Shown in pieces: positions 23,756-32,075 of a stretch of DNA of 32,690 nucleotides. The stretch comes from an uncultured Bacilli bacterium (GTDB lineage Bacteria; Bacillota_I; Bacilli_A; RF39; UBA660). Below the pieces are notes generated by a model. That model was not told the origin of the DNA. It saw only the letters and a program-made list of their open reading frames with translations, and made no database searches. The DNA is taken from the NCBI GenBank assembly GCA_934141145.1, contig CAKPCA010000013.1, positions 1-32,690 on the forward strand, written 5' to 3'. Every line of letters begins with the position of its first letter. Position 1 is the first letter of the stretch. A program made the translations under genes and the position numbers.

Positions 23756-25915
23756 TTGGTAGTAAGTGTATTAGTAGAAATAAAGTTTAAACAAAAAGAA
23801 AAAAAATTTGATTATAATGTGCCTTCTATATTAGAACCAGAAATACAAATAGGTAAAAGAGTATTAGTTCCATTTGGTAATCAAAAACTAGAAGGATTTA
23901 TAATAAATGTAAAGAAAGAAAGTAATTATGAATTAAAAGATATAATAGAAGTATTAGACAAAGAACCAATATTAAATAAAGAATTACTTAATTTAGGTAA
24001 AGAATTATCAGATGAACTTGTTTCAAATTTAATATCAGTTTATCAAAGTATGTTACCAAAGGCATATAAAGCAAAGAGAAAATCAAATATTAATATAAAA
24101 ACTGACAAGTATATAAAGTTAATTTCAATAGATAAAGCAAAAGATTTTTTAAAAAATTCTAAAGCAAAAAAACAAAATGAAGTAATAGATGATTTACTTA
24201 ATAATAATTTAGTTTCTAAAAATAAATATAGTAATAGTATAGTAAAAGTTTTGCTTGATAAAGGTATCATTGATATTTTATATAAAGAACATTATAGAGT
24301 AGATAATTCATCTAAAATAAAAGAACTTAGTACTTTAAATTCTTATCAAAAGGAAGCTCTTAATAAAATAAAAGAGTCAAATAAAGAAGTAATACTATTA
24401 AATGGTGTTACTGGATCTGGTAAGACAGAAATATATATTCATTTAATAAATGAATGTATAAATCAAGGAAAAGAAGCTATTATGTTAGTACCAGAAATTA
24501 GTTTAACTCCTCAAATAATACAAAGATTTAGAAATCATTTTTCAAATAAAATTGCTATATTTCATAGTGGTTTATCAGATGGAGAAAAATATGATGAATA
24601 TAGAAGAATAAAAAATAAAGAAGCATCAATTGTAGTAGGAGCAAGAAGTGCAATTTTTGTACCATTTACTAATATAGGAATAATAATTATTGATGAAGAA
24701 CATTCATCATCATATAAGCAAGATCATAATCCAAGATATAATGCTATAGATGTTGCAATTAAGAGAGGTAAATATCATAATGCAAAGGTAGTTCTTGGAA
24801 GTGCTACTCCTAGAATAGAAACATATGCAAGAAGTAAAAAAGGATATTATGAACTTGTAAAATTAGAAAAAAGAGCTAATAACGCCCATCTTCCTAATGT
24901 AAAAATAATAGATATGAAAGATGAAATAAAAAGCGGTAATACTCTATTTTCAAGAGAACTTATAAGTAATATACAAGAAAAATTAGAAAATAATGAACAA
25001 ATTATGTTACTTTTAAATAAAAGGGGATATTCTAGTTATTTAATGTGTAAAAATTGTGGTGAAGTAATAAAATGCCCTAATTGTGATATTACACTTACAT
25101 ATCATAAGACAAGTGATATGAATAGGTGTCATTATTGTGGTTATGCAGAAAATAAAAAAGAGTTTTGTCCTAAGTGTAAAACAGGTACTTTACAATCATT
25201 TGGTACTGGTACTGAAAAAGTAGAAGAAGAAATAAAAAAGATATTTAAAAGTGCAAGAGTTATTAGGATGGATATAGATACAACAACTAAGAAAAATTCA
25301 CATGAAAAAATAATAAATTCATTTATGAATCATGAGTATGATATTTTAGTTGGTACTCAAATGATTGCAAAAGGTCTTGATTTTCCTTTAGTAACGCTTG
25401 TTGGAGTAATAAATGCAGATACTATATTAAATTTACCAGATTTTAGATCTTTAGAAAAAACATATGAACTTATAAGTCAAGTATCTGGTAGAGCAGGAAG
25501 AAGTGATAAAGAAGGAATAGTAATAGTACAAACTTTTAATCCTGATAATTATAGTATAATGCATGCTAAAAATCATGATTATGATGGATTTTATAATGAT
25601 GAAATAAAAATAAGAAAGAAATTAAAATATCCACCATATTATTTTGTTTCAGTAATAAAAATAGGTGGAAAAGATTTTAATGAAACTTATAAAGAAGCAA
25701 AGAAAATAGGTGACTATATTAGAAATAAAAAAGATGAAAATATGATAGTATTAGGACCATCTATAGGTAGTATGTCAAAAGTAAATAATATTTATTATTT
25801 TGAAATAATTATAAAATATAGGAACAAAGAATTTACTAGAAATATGTTAAATGATGTATATTTACTAGAAGAAAATAATAATAAAATAAAAATAGATATA
25901 GATGTAAGTATTTAG
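23756..25915 (+). CDS. priA: Primosomal protein N' (PriA helicase)
   Basis: DEXH helicase that reloads the replisome at stalled forks. The 719 residues show the DNA-binding N-domain (VPFGNQKLEGFI), the Walker A site GVTGSGKTE (near residue 217), the Walker B box DEEH (near 312), and the Cys-rich zinc region CKNCGEVIKCPNCD through CHYCGY to CPKC (about 430-475). Motifs V/VI follow as GTQMIAKGLDFP and SQVSGRAGR. The start is TTG at 23756, with GGAGGG seven to eight bases upstream and no nearby ATG. A TATAAT at 23725-23730 is a likely -10. The next gene begins nine bases after the stop, forming an operon. Confidence 0.95.
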   Translation: MVVSVLVEIKFKQKEKKFDYNVPSILEPEIQIGKRVLVPFGNQKLEGFIINVKKESNYELKDIIEVLDKEPILNKELLNLGKELSDELVSNLISVYQSMLPKAYKAKRKSNINIKTDKYIKLISIDKAKDFLKNSKAKKQNEVIDDLLNNNLVSKNKYSNSIVKVLLDKGIIDILYKEHYRVDNSSKIKELSTLNSYQKEALNKIKESNKEVILLNGVTGSGKTEIYIHLINECINQGKEAIMLVPEISLTPQIIQRFRNHFSNKIAIFHSGLSDGEKYDEYRRIKNKEASIVVGARSAIFVPFTNIGIIIIDEEHSSSYKQDHNPRYNAIDVAIKRGKYHNAKVVLGSATPRIETYARSKKGYYELVKLEKRANNAHLPNVKIIDMKDEIKSGNTLFSRELISNIQEKLENNEQIMLLLNKRGYSSYLMCKNCGEVIKCPNCDITLTYHKTSDMNRCHYCGYAENKKEFCPKCKTGTLQSFGTGTEKVEEEIKKIFKSARVIRMDIDTTTKKNSHEKIINSFMNHEYDILVGTQMIAKGLDFPLVTLVGVINADTILNLPDFRSLEKTYELISQVSGRAGRSDKEGIVIVQTFNPDNYSIMHAKNHDYDGFYNDEIKIRKKLKYPPYYFVSVIKIGGKDFNETYKEAKKIGDYIRNKKDENMIVLGPSIGSMSKVNNIYYFEIIIKYRNKEFTRNMLNDVYLLEENNNKIKIDIDVSI

Positions 25916-25924
25916 GAGTTAATT

Positions 25925-27037
25925 ATGAATCAAGCAAAATATAATAAAATAATGAAAATAAAATATAAAAATAATGTTGTTACACAAAGTGATATAGATG
26001 AATTATATGAAAAAAATACAAATTCTATATTTTTTAATAAAAGTATAGAAGAATTAATAAAAATAAATTTTGAAGATTTAGTTATTCATAGAGCAAAAGG
26101 ATATTTGGAATATATAGTTTATAAACTTATGTCAAAAAAAGAATTAATGCCAATTTTAGAAGATAAATTTTTGTTTATAATAAAAGAAGCAGCTGCATCA
26201 GAGCTTAATTTTATATTAGGTTTAAAATATGATTTTGATATTTCTAAAATTATAAATGATAATTTTGAATATTTGCTTAATAATTTTACTATAAAAAAGT
26301 TAATTGTGTTAAATGCTAATATAATTTTAACTGAAGAAAATAAAATTTTATTAGATAAAAAATATAATGATAATCAAGAAGAATTTGCAAGTTCAATGTT
26401 ATTAACTAGATTTTCAAAGTTTAATAATGTAAAAGATAAAGAAAATTTAGAATCTATATTAATGATGATGATAAAAGAGATAAAGGATAAAGAAAAAGTA
26501 AGATTTATAGATATAAAAAAACTAAATGGTGGAAACTATTCAAATGTAATTGAAATCGGAGATAAAATATTAAAAATAGGATCTGAAAGAATGAGATTTA
26601 ATATACCTAATAATGAACATATATTAGTTCCAATTATAAGAAAAGATTTATCAATTATTTCTGATATTCCTATGGTAATAGAAGTTTCTGAAAAAGTTGA
26701 TACTAAAGTTAATTTAACAGACGATGAATTATATCAAATATATAAAGATTTAAGAACAAATGGAATAATATGGACAGATGTAAAAAATGATAATTTAGGG
26801 AGACTTTTAAAGGATAATATAGTACATTATGATAATGTATTGTTAGATAATGAAGCAAAGGGTATAGAAGGAACAAGTACTAAGATTCTAAAAAAAGGTG
26901 AGTATGTTATTATAGATACTGACTTTATATATGATGAAGATGATGAAAATATAAAATGGGGTAATATGAAATCAATGATGTTTGAAACAAGATATGTAAA
27001 TGAGTTGAATAATAAAGAAAATGTGCATAAAATGTAA
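25925..27037 (+). CDS. Divergent protein-kinase-like protein
   Basis: Predicted 370-residue protein not matching a named family I know. The first 190 residues are helical and Asn/Lys/Glu-rich. The rest carries remnants of a protein kinase fold in the right order: a glycine loop LNGGNYSNVIEIG (about 200-212), ILKIG with a candidate ATP Lys (about 216-220), a hinge-like VIEVSEK, a catalytic loop GIIWTDVKNDNLGRL (about 278-292) with the expected Asp, Lys and Asn spacing, and IDTDF in place of DFG (about 331-335). The His of HRD is replaced. TAGGAG precedes the ATG. It follows priA by nine bases, so both are probably co-transcribed, yet a functional link to replication restart is only an inference. 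Confidence 0.5.
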   Translation: MNQAKYNKIMKIKYKNNVVTQSDIDELYEKNTNSIFFNKSIEELIKINFEDLVIHRAKGYLEYIVYKLMSKKELMPILEDKFLFIIKEAAASELNFILGLKYDFDISKIINDNFEYLLNNFTIKKLIVLNANIILTEENKILLDKKYNDNQEEFASSMLLTRFSKFNNVKDKENLESILMMMIKEIKDKEKVRFIDIKKLNGGNYSNVIEIGDKILKIGSERMRFNIPNNEHILVPIIRKDLSIISDIPMVIEVSEKVDTKVNLTDDELYQIYKDLRTNGIIWTDVKNDNLGRLLKDNIVHYDNVLLDNEAKGIEGTSTKILKKGEYVIIDTDFIYDEDDENIKWGNMKSMMFETRYVNELNNKENVHKM

Positions 27038-27057
27038 TAAAATCATATAAAAACACA

Positions 27058-27086
27058 TTTACTTTAAAATGATCGTATGTTATAAT
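27058..27086 (+). promoter_or_regulatory. Promoter of the rpsB-tsf operon
   Basis: TTTACT (27058-27063), a 17-base spacer and a perfect TATAAT (27081-27086). It lies 110 bases before the rpsB start, leaving a long leader. Confidence 0.65.
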
Positions 27087-27092
27087 AATTCT

Positions 27093-27135
27093 GGCTTTGA
27101 AATATGCGTAAATATTGATTTACAAACCTAGTGCC
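27093..27135 (+). promoter_or_regulatory. Structured 5' leader of rpsB (candidate)
   Basis: In the transcript an inner stem GTAAAT/ATTTAC (27108-27113 with 27118-27123, loop ATTG) sits inside an outer helix formed by GGC and TTT (27093-27098) with AAA (27124-27126) and GCC (27133-27135), with internal loops. Ribosomal protein leaders often bind their own product for feedback control, which would fit S2. It is only a by-eye fold. Confidence 0.35.
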
Positions 27136-27196
27136 TTATGGTGGGGAGTAAAAAAGATATATTTACAAAGAAAAAAACAAAAGGAGGAAGAAAAAT

Positions 27197-28147
27197 ATGT
27201 CAGTAGTTTCAATGGGATATTTATTAGAAGCTGGTGTTCATTTTGGACATCAAACAAAAAGATGGAATCCAAAAATGAAGGAATACATCTTTACAGCAAG
27301 AGAAGGAATCTATATTATAGATTTACAAAAAACAGTTAAGAAAATAGAGGAAGCATATGCTGCTTTAAGAGAAATCGCACAAAATGGTGGTAAAGTTATT
27401 TTTGTTGGTACAAAAAAACAAGCTCAAGAAGCTTCAATGGAAGAAGCAGTAAGATCAGATAGTTATTATATTACTGAAAGATGGTTAGGTGGTACTTTAA
27501 CTAACTTTAGAACAATTAGAAGAAGAATTAATTATCTTGATCAAGTAGAAAAGATGGAAGCAAATGGTACATTTGATGTACTTCCTAAAAAAGAAGTAAT
27601 TAAAATCAAAAAAGAATATGATAAGTTAAATTCATACTTCTGTGGTGTTAGAAATATGAAAAAATTACCAGATGCTATGATCATTACTGATCCAAAGAAA
27701 GAATATATAGCAATAAAAGAAGCAAGAAAACTTGGAATACCTGTATTTGGTATTGTTGATACTAACTGTGATCCAGATTTAGTTGATTATGTAATACCTG
27801 CAAATGATGATGCTGTAAGAGCAGTTAAAATTATTTTAGGTGTACTTGCTAATGCAATAAATGAAGGTACAGATAGAGAATTAGTAGATTTCTTAACTGA
27901 TGAAGATAAAGCAAAAAATTCTAATAAAGAAATAAAAAAAGATAATAAAAAAGAAACAAAAAAAGAAGTAAAAGTAGAAGCTAAAAAAGAAGAAAAAGAA
28001 ACTGTTAAAGAAGAAGTCAAAGCCGAAGATAAAGAAGATTTATCTAAAAAAACAGTTGCTGAACTTAAAGAATTAGCTAAAGAAAAAGGTATCGAAGGAT
28101 ACAGCAAATTAAAGAAAAATGAACTTTTAGAAGTTTTAAATAAATAA
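27197..28147 (+). CDS. rpsB: 30S ribosomal protein S2 with C-terminal Rho-N/SAP-like tail
   Basis: Essential small-subunit protein that binds the 30S head-body junction. The first ~235 residues are canonical: SMGYLLEAGVHFGHQTKRWN, RWLGGTLTNFRTI and IVDTNCDPDLVDYVIPANDD. The protein is 316 residues, well over the usual 230-260. Residues about 240-280 are a Lys/Glu-rich linker. Residues about 282-315 (TVAELKELAKEKGIEGYSKL and onward) match the small helix-extension-helix domain of Rho N-termini and SAP-like modules, which bind nucleic acid. AGGAGG precedes the ATG. The promoter and structured leader lie upstream and tsf follows after 27 bases, the usual pairing. Confidence 0.95.
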   Translation: MSVVSMGYLLEAGVHFGHQTKRWNPKMKEYIFTAREGIYIIDLQKTVKKIEEAYAALREIAQNGGKVIFVGTKKQAQEASMEEAVRSDSYYITERWLGGTLTNFRTIRRRINYLDQVEKMEANGTFDVLPKKEVIKIKKEYDKLNSYFCGVRNMKKLPDAMIITDPKKEYIAIKEARKLGIPVFGIVDTNCDPDLVDYVIPANDDAVRAVKIILGVLANAINEGTDRELVDFLTDEDKAKNSNKEIKKDNKKETKKEVKVEAKKEEKETVKEEVKAEDKEDLSKKTVAELKELAKEKGIEGYSKLKKNELLEVLNK

Positions 28148-28174
28148 TGAAAGAATCTAAAAGGAGGAAATAAA

Positions 28175-29044
28175 ATGAATGCAAGTTTAATTAAAGAATT
28201 AAGAGATATTTCTGGTGCTGGTCTTATGGATTGTAAGAAAGCTCTAGAACATTCTAATGGTGATATCGATGGAGCTATCGATTACTTAAGAGAAAAAGGT
28301 ATTAGTAAAGCTGCTAAAAAACAAGATAGAATAGCTGCTGAAGGTTTAAGTACAGTAGTAGTTGATGGTAATAATGCTTCAATTGTTGAAGTAAACTGTG
28401 AAACTGACTTTGTTGCTCAAAATGCAAAATTTGTTAATTTAGTAAATACTATAGCTAAATTAATTGCTGATAATGATGTTAAAACAATGGAAGAAGCAAT
28501 GAGTCTTAAAACTGAAGAAGGAACACTTAATGATACTCTTATTAATATGACTGCAACAATAGGTGAAAAAATAAGTTTTAGAAGATTCGCAAGACTTACT
28601 AAAACTGATTCACAAAATTTTGGTAGTTATATCCATATGGGTGGAAAAATATCAGTTCTTACTTTATTAGAAGGTGCTTCAGAAGAAGTTGCTAAAGATG
28701 TAGCTATGCATGCTGCAGCAATGAGACCTATGTATGTTAAATCATCAGATGTTCCAACAGAAACACTAGAAAAAGAAATGAAAATTATTAAAGAACAACT
28801 ATTAAATGAAGGTAAACCTGAAAAAATAATTGAAGAAAGAATTATGCCTGGTAAAGTTGATGCTTACTATCAAGAAATATGTTTAGAAAATCAAATCTTT
28901 GTTAAAGGCGAAGGTGAATCAGTTTCTAAATTCGTAAGTGATAATGGTGGTTCTATAGTAGACATGGTACGTTTTGAAGTTGGAGAAGGTATCGAAAAGA
29001 AAGAAGAAAACTTTGTAGAAGAAGTTATGAGTCAAATTAAATAA
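28175..29044 (+). CDS. tsf: Elongation factor Ts
   Basis: Exchanges GDP for GTP on EF-Tu during translation. The 289-residue protein begins with the UBA-like domain (ELRDISGAGLMDCKKALEHS) and continues with the conserved core VEVNCETDFVAQN, which contains the TDFV motif contacting EF-Tu. The dimerisation region includes HMGGKISVLTLLEG and AMHAAAMRPMY. AAAGGAGG precedes the ATG. It is the second gene of the rpsB operon, ending in a strong terminator. Confidence 0.97.
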   Translation: MNASLIKELRDISGAGLMDCKKALEHSNGDIDGAIDYLREKGISKAAKKQDRIAAEGLSTVVVDGNNASIVEVNCETDFVAQNAKFVNLVNTIAKLIADNDVKTMEEAMSLKTEEGTLNDTLINMTATIGEKISFRRFARLTKTDSQNFGSYIHMGGKISVLTLLEGASEEVAKDVAMHAAAMRPMYVKSSDVPTETLEKEMKIIKEQLLNEGKPEKIIEERIMPGKVDAYYQEICLENQIFVKGEGESVSKFVSDNGGSIVDMVRFEVGEGIEKKEENFVEEVMSQIK

Positions 29045-29069
29045 AAGATATTTTAAATATCTTTTTTTT
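29043..29069 (+). terminator. Intrinsic terminator after tsf
   Basis: A palindrome around AAAGATATTT/AAATATCTTT followed by eight T residues. It begins at the stop codon of tsf. Confidence 0.85.
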
Positions 29070-29104
29070 GTGTTACAATTATTACGGTAGTAAGAGGTGT
29101 AAAA

Positions 29105-29761
29105 ATGAAAAAAGTATTATATAGTATATTAATTTTATTAACAACTATTTTTATGGTTGGTTGTACTAACAATGTAAAAAAAGAAAACAAAGAAACTGAA
29201 GCAGAACATTTTAGTAGTTTATATGAAAAAGTAGATAAAGATAATGTATACAAGAGAATAAGTGCTAAAGATGCAGTAGATATGGTAAAAGAAGGAACAG
29301 GTATATTATATTTAGGTTTTAATACTTGTCCTTGGTGTAAACAAGTTGTAGGTGTTTTAAATGATGCAGCAAAAGAAAAAAATATAACAAGTGTTTATTA
29401 TATTGAAAATTTTTATAATATGAGACCAGATAAAAATGCAAATCCAGAAAATAAGAAAGAATATAATGAACTTTTAAAATTACTTGATGATGTTTTACCA
29501 TATGAAAAAGATGAAAATGGAAATGATACTGATAAAAAAGTAATAAGAGTGCCACTTATATTATTTATACAAAATGGTAAGATTGTAAGTTATCATAGTG
29601 GTACATATGAAGGACATGAGTTAAAAACAAAAACAGATGAAAATGGTAAAGAAGTAAAATATTTAGAAGATTTAACTGAAGAACAAAAAAATCAAATAAA
29701 AGAAGAATTAAAACAAGATATAGAAAAAGTATATAATAAAACTTGTAATACAGGTTGTTAA
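29105..29761 (+). CDS. Thioredoxin-like lipoprotein with CPWC motif
   Basis: Predicted membrane-anchored, extracytoplasmic protein of 218 residues. Residues 1-20 are a lipoprotein signal ending in the lipobox MVGC (Cys20). The thioredoxin fold follows: strand GILYLGFNTCPWC (catalytic Cys75 and Cys78) and the cis-Pro region VIRVPLILFIQNGKIV. A roughly 40-residue insertion (about 100-140) separates them. The protein ends CNTGC (Cys214, Cys218), a second pair that could shuttle electrons or bind metal. It sits between tsf and frr, where pyrH is usual, with its own GAGGTG-type site and a promoter-like region. A disulfide role at the cell surface is an inference. Confidence 0.8.
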   Translation: MKKVLYSILILLTTIFMVGCTNNVKKENKETEAEHFSSLYEKVDKDNVYKRISAKDAVDMVKEGTGILYLGFNTCPWCKQVVGVLNDAAKEKNITSVYYIENFYNMRPDKNANPENKKEYNELLKLLDDVLPYEKDENGNDTDKKVIRVPLILFIQNGKIVSYHSGTYEGHELKTKTDENGKEVKYLEDLTEEQKNQIKEELKQDIEKVYNKTCNTGC

Positions 29762-29826
29762 ATATAACTTGATGAAAATAATAATATATAGTAAAATATA
29801 TATAGTTTGAAAGGAAAGAAAAAAAT

Positions 29827-30369
29827 ATGGATGATGTTTTATTAGAAACAGAAGAAAAGATGGAAAAAGCTGTAGCAAATTTAAATGAAAGACTTAAAAG
29901 TATAAGAGCAGGTAGAGCAAATCCTGCAATATTAGATGGTGTTAAAGTTAATTATTATGGTGCACCTACACCACTTAATCAGTTAGCAACTGTATCAGTA
30001 CCAGAAGCAAGAAGACTTCAAATTAAACCATTTGATAAATCTTGTCTTAGTGAAATAGAAAAAGCAATTTATGAAGCAGATTTAGGATTAATACCAAATA
30101 ATAATGGAGAACTTATTTTTATAGCTATACCAGAACTTACTGAAGATAGAAGAAAAGAATATGTTAAGCAAGCAAAAACTATGGGCGAAGAAGCAAAGAT
30201 AGCACTTAGAAATATAAGACAAGATGCTAATAACTCTTTAAAAAAAGCTGAAATAAATGAAGACGAAGAAAAAAGAATGACTGAAGAAGTTCAAGAATTA
30301 ATAAGCAAATATAATAAAAAGGTAGAAGATAGAATAAAAGAAAAAGAAGAAGAGTTAATGACTATATAA
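29827..30369 (+). CDS. frr: Ribosome recycling factor
   Basis: Splits post-termination ribosomes together with EF-G. The 180-residue length and the segments LKSIRAGRANPAILDGVKVN, YYGAPTPLNQLATVSVPEA and PELTEDRRKEYVKQAKTMGE are diagnostic, and the three-helix bundle plus alpha/beta domain is complete. AAAGGAAAG precedes the ATG. The usual upstream neighbour, pyrH (UMP kinase), is not present in this window. A terminator-free gap leads into the next gene, so partial read-through is possible. Confidence 0.97.
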   Translation: MDDVLLETEEKMEKAVANLNERLKSIRAGRANPAILDGVKVNYYGAPTPLNQLATVSVPEARRLQIKPFDKSCLSEIEKAIYEADLGLIPNNNGELIFIAIPELTEDRRKEYVKQAKTMGEEAKIALRNIRQDANNSLKKAEINEDEEKRMTEEVQELISKYNKKVEDRIKEKEEELMTI

Positions 30370-30403
30370 TTAACTTTTTTTCTATATAATAGAGGGTGAA
30401 AAA

Positions 30404-31129
30404 ATGAGTAAGAAAAAGATTATAATTATAAGTATTATACTTGTTTTAACAATTACTGTAATATTTTTTCTAATAAATATATTTAAAAAAGTATCATTTA
30501 ATAATTATATAGAAAATACTACTAAATATTTCAAAGAAATAAATTATAATACGAATATTAATCTTTATATAAATAGTAGTAATAGTAAATCAGAGCTTCA
30601 ATATTCTTTAGATAAAACAAAATCAGTAGTGCATGAGGAATATTATCAGTATGTAGATGATAAACTTCAAAATCATATTAATAATTATTATGTTACAAAA
30701 AGTAGTGGTATAAAGTTATATACTGAAGCAAATGGTGCATATAATGGTGAAAATATACAAAAGATAAATACAATATTTGATATTAATTATAGTGATTTGA
30801 AAAATAAAGTAAGTAATGTTAAATATTTAGGAAAAGAAAATATAGATAATAAAAAATATCTAAAGTATTCTGTAAAAATGAAGGTTTATGATATATATAA
30901 TATTATATATAAAGAAAATATTTTAACTAGTAAAGATAATAATAATTCTAGTACTTTATATATTTATATAGATAAGGATTTAGGACTAGTATACAAAATA
31001 GATAGTACTATTGATAATTTAAATAATACTAGTTATGATGCTAATAAATTAGAATATAAAATAGAAATAATAAATACTAAACTTAATAATAATAAAGCAA
31101 TTAATTTACCTTTTAATGAAAATAATTAG
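30404..31129 (+). CDS. Membrane-anchored extracellular protein of unknown function
   Basis: Predicted 241-residue protein with a single N-terminal hydrophobic helix (residues about 5-27, after SKKK) and no lipobox, so it is anchored with a large outside domain. That domain alternates polar beta-like strands such as NTNINLYINSSNSKSELQYS and STLYIYIDKDLGLVYKID, with much Asn and Tyr. Such a pattern resembles LolA/LppX-like carriers (DUF6612-type lipoproteins), but no motif proves it. GAGGGTG precedes the ATG. It is closed by its own terminator, separate from cotE. Confidence 0.55.
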   Translation: MSKKKIIIISIILVLTITVIFFLINIFKKVSFNNYIENTTKYFKEINYNTNINLYINSSNSKSELQYSLDKTKSVVHEEYYQYVDDKLQNHINNYYVTKSSGIKLYTEANGAYNGENIQKINTIFDINYSDLKNKVSNVKYLGKENIDNKKYLKYSVKMKVYDIYNIIYKENILTSKDNNNSSTLYIYIDKDLGLVYKIDSTIDNLNNTSYDANKLEYKIEIINTKLNNNKAINLPFNENN

Positions 31130-31130
31130 T

Positions 31131-31159
31131 AAAAAGTGCAATTTATAGGCACTTTTTTT
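31131..31159 (+). terminator. Intrinsic terminator upstream of cotE
   Basis: AAAAAGTGC (31131-31139) pairs with GCACTTTTT (31149-31157), loop of nine, followed by T. It insulates cotE from the upstream gene. Confidence 0.85.
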
Positions 31160-31177
31160 ATTTTTTATCATAAATTA
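31151..31177 (+). promoter_or_regulatory. Candidate sigma-K (or sigma-E) sporulation promoter of cotE
   Basis: AC at 31151-31152, 16 bases, then CATAAATTA (31169-31177) fits the sigma-K pattern AC-N16/17-CATANNNTA. B. subtilis cotE is read by sigma-E and sigma-K. The consensus is short and part of it lies in the terminator, so chance is possible. Confidence 0.4.
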
Positions 31178-31195
31178 AAGTAGAGGAGTGATGAA

Positions 31196-31726
31196 ATGTC
31201 TAATTATAAGGAAATTGTAACTAAAGCTGTAATAGGTAAAGGTAAGAAGTATTTTAAAAATAAATATTCAGTAACAAGTGATGTATTACCATCAACTATA
31301 TTAGGATGCTGGATCATTAATAATAAATTCAAAGGTAGTGTTCAAGGTGATGATGTTTTAGTTAATGGATCTTTTGATATAAATATATGGTATTCATATG
31401 ATAATGATACAAAAACTAATGTTATCAATCAAAACATTAAATATAATGAAGTAATTGCAGTAAAAACTAAGCTTGATGTAGATTTTAATGATTCTGAAAT
31501 AATAGTAAGAGCACTAAAACAACCAACTTGTGGTAATGTTCAAATAAATGGTAATACAATAGATTTTGAAATTGAAAAAGAATTAGGAATTGAGGTAGTA
31601 GGAGATACAAAAGTTAAAATAATGGTAGAAGATGATGAAGATAAATGGGAAGTTTTTGATGATGAAGTAACTGACGATACAATGAAAGAAATAGATGAAG
31701 AAGTAAATGAAGACTTTTTAGAATAG
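31196..31726 (+). CDS. cotE: Outer spore coat morphogenetic protein CotE
   Basis: CotE organises the outer layer of the endospore coat in the mother cell. The 176-residue protein (about 181 in Bacillus subtilis) begins MSNYKEIVTKAVIGKGKKY and continues with LPSTILGCWIINNKF, NGSFDINIWYSYDNDTKTNV, ALKQPTCGNVQ and ELGIEVVGDTKVKI, all matching CotE along its length. The acidic tail (DDEVTDDTMKEIDEEVNEDF) is also typical. GAGGAG precedes the ATG. It is a single gene between two terminators with a candidate mother-cell promoter. This marks the organism as an endospore former. Confidence 0.95.
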   Translation: MSNYKEIVTKAVIGKGKKYFKNKYSVTSDVLPSTILGCWIINNKFKGSVQGDDVLVNGSFDINIWYSYDNDTKTNVINQNIKYNEVIAVKTKLDVDFNDSEIIVRALKQPTCGNVQINGNTIDFEIEKELGIEVVGDTKVKIMVEDDEDKWEVFDDEVTDDTMKEIDEEVNEDFLE

Positions 31727-31761
31727 TGTCAACAAAAAATAGTTGACACTATTGTTTTTTT
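31722..31761 (+). terminator. Strong intrinsic terminator after cotE
   Basis: AATAGTGTCAAC (31722-31733) and GTTGACACTATT (31742-31753) form a perfect 12-pair stem, followed by G and seven T to 31761. Confidence 0.92.
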
Positions 31762-31806
31762 ATAGTATTATTGTATTAGTAATTTTATTAAAAGGAGGCA
31801 AGTATT

Positions 31807-32073
31807 ATGGCAGTTAAATTAAGACTTAAAAGAATGGGTGCTAAAAAGAAACCATTTTATAGAGTAGTAGCAGCTGATTCAAGAAGTCCAAGAGATGGAA
31901 GATTTATTGAATCTGTTGGTTATTATAATCCAATGAATGGTGAAATTAAAATTAATGAAGAAGAAGCTTTAAAATGGCTTCGTACAGGAGCAACTCCAAC
32001 TGATACTGCAAAAGATGTATTATCAAAAGCAGGAATTATGACTAAATTCCATAACGAAAAGAGTGGTAAATAG
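31807..32073 (+). CDS. rpsP: 30S ribosomal protein S16
   Basis: Small-subunit assembly protein, 88 residues as usual. AVKLRLKRMGAKKKPFYRVV at the N-terminus and the following ADSRSPRDGRFIESVGYYNP are diagnostic. AAAGGAGG precedes the ATG. The KH-domain gene follows after two bases, the arrangement seen in most Bacillota, where rimM and trmD come next; those are not seen here. Confidence 0.97.
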   Translation: MAVKLRLKRMGAKKKPFYRVVAADSRSPRDGRFIESVGYYNPMNGEIKINEEEALKWLRTGATPTDTAKDVLSKAGIMTKFHNEKSGK

Positions 32074-32075
32074 TA

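Noticed and set aside
27018..27060. AAATGTG/CACATTT hairpin after the kinase-like gene
   Set aside because: The loop is long, no T-run follows, and it overlaps the rpsB promoter.
27115..27339. Frame overlapping the rpsB start
   Set aside because: It is a shadow of rpsB and its leader in another frame.
27787..28107. Minus-strand frame inside rpsB
   Set aside because: It is Ser/Phe-rich and is the complement of the Lys/Glu-rich S2 tail.
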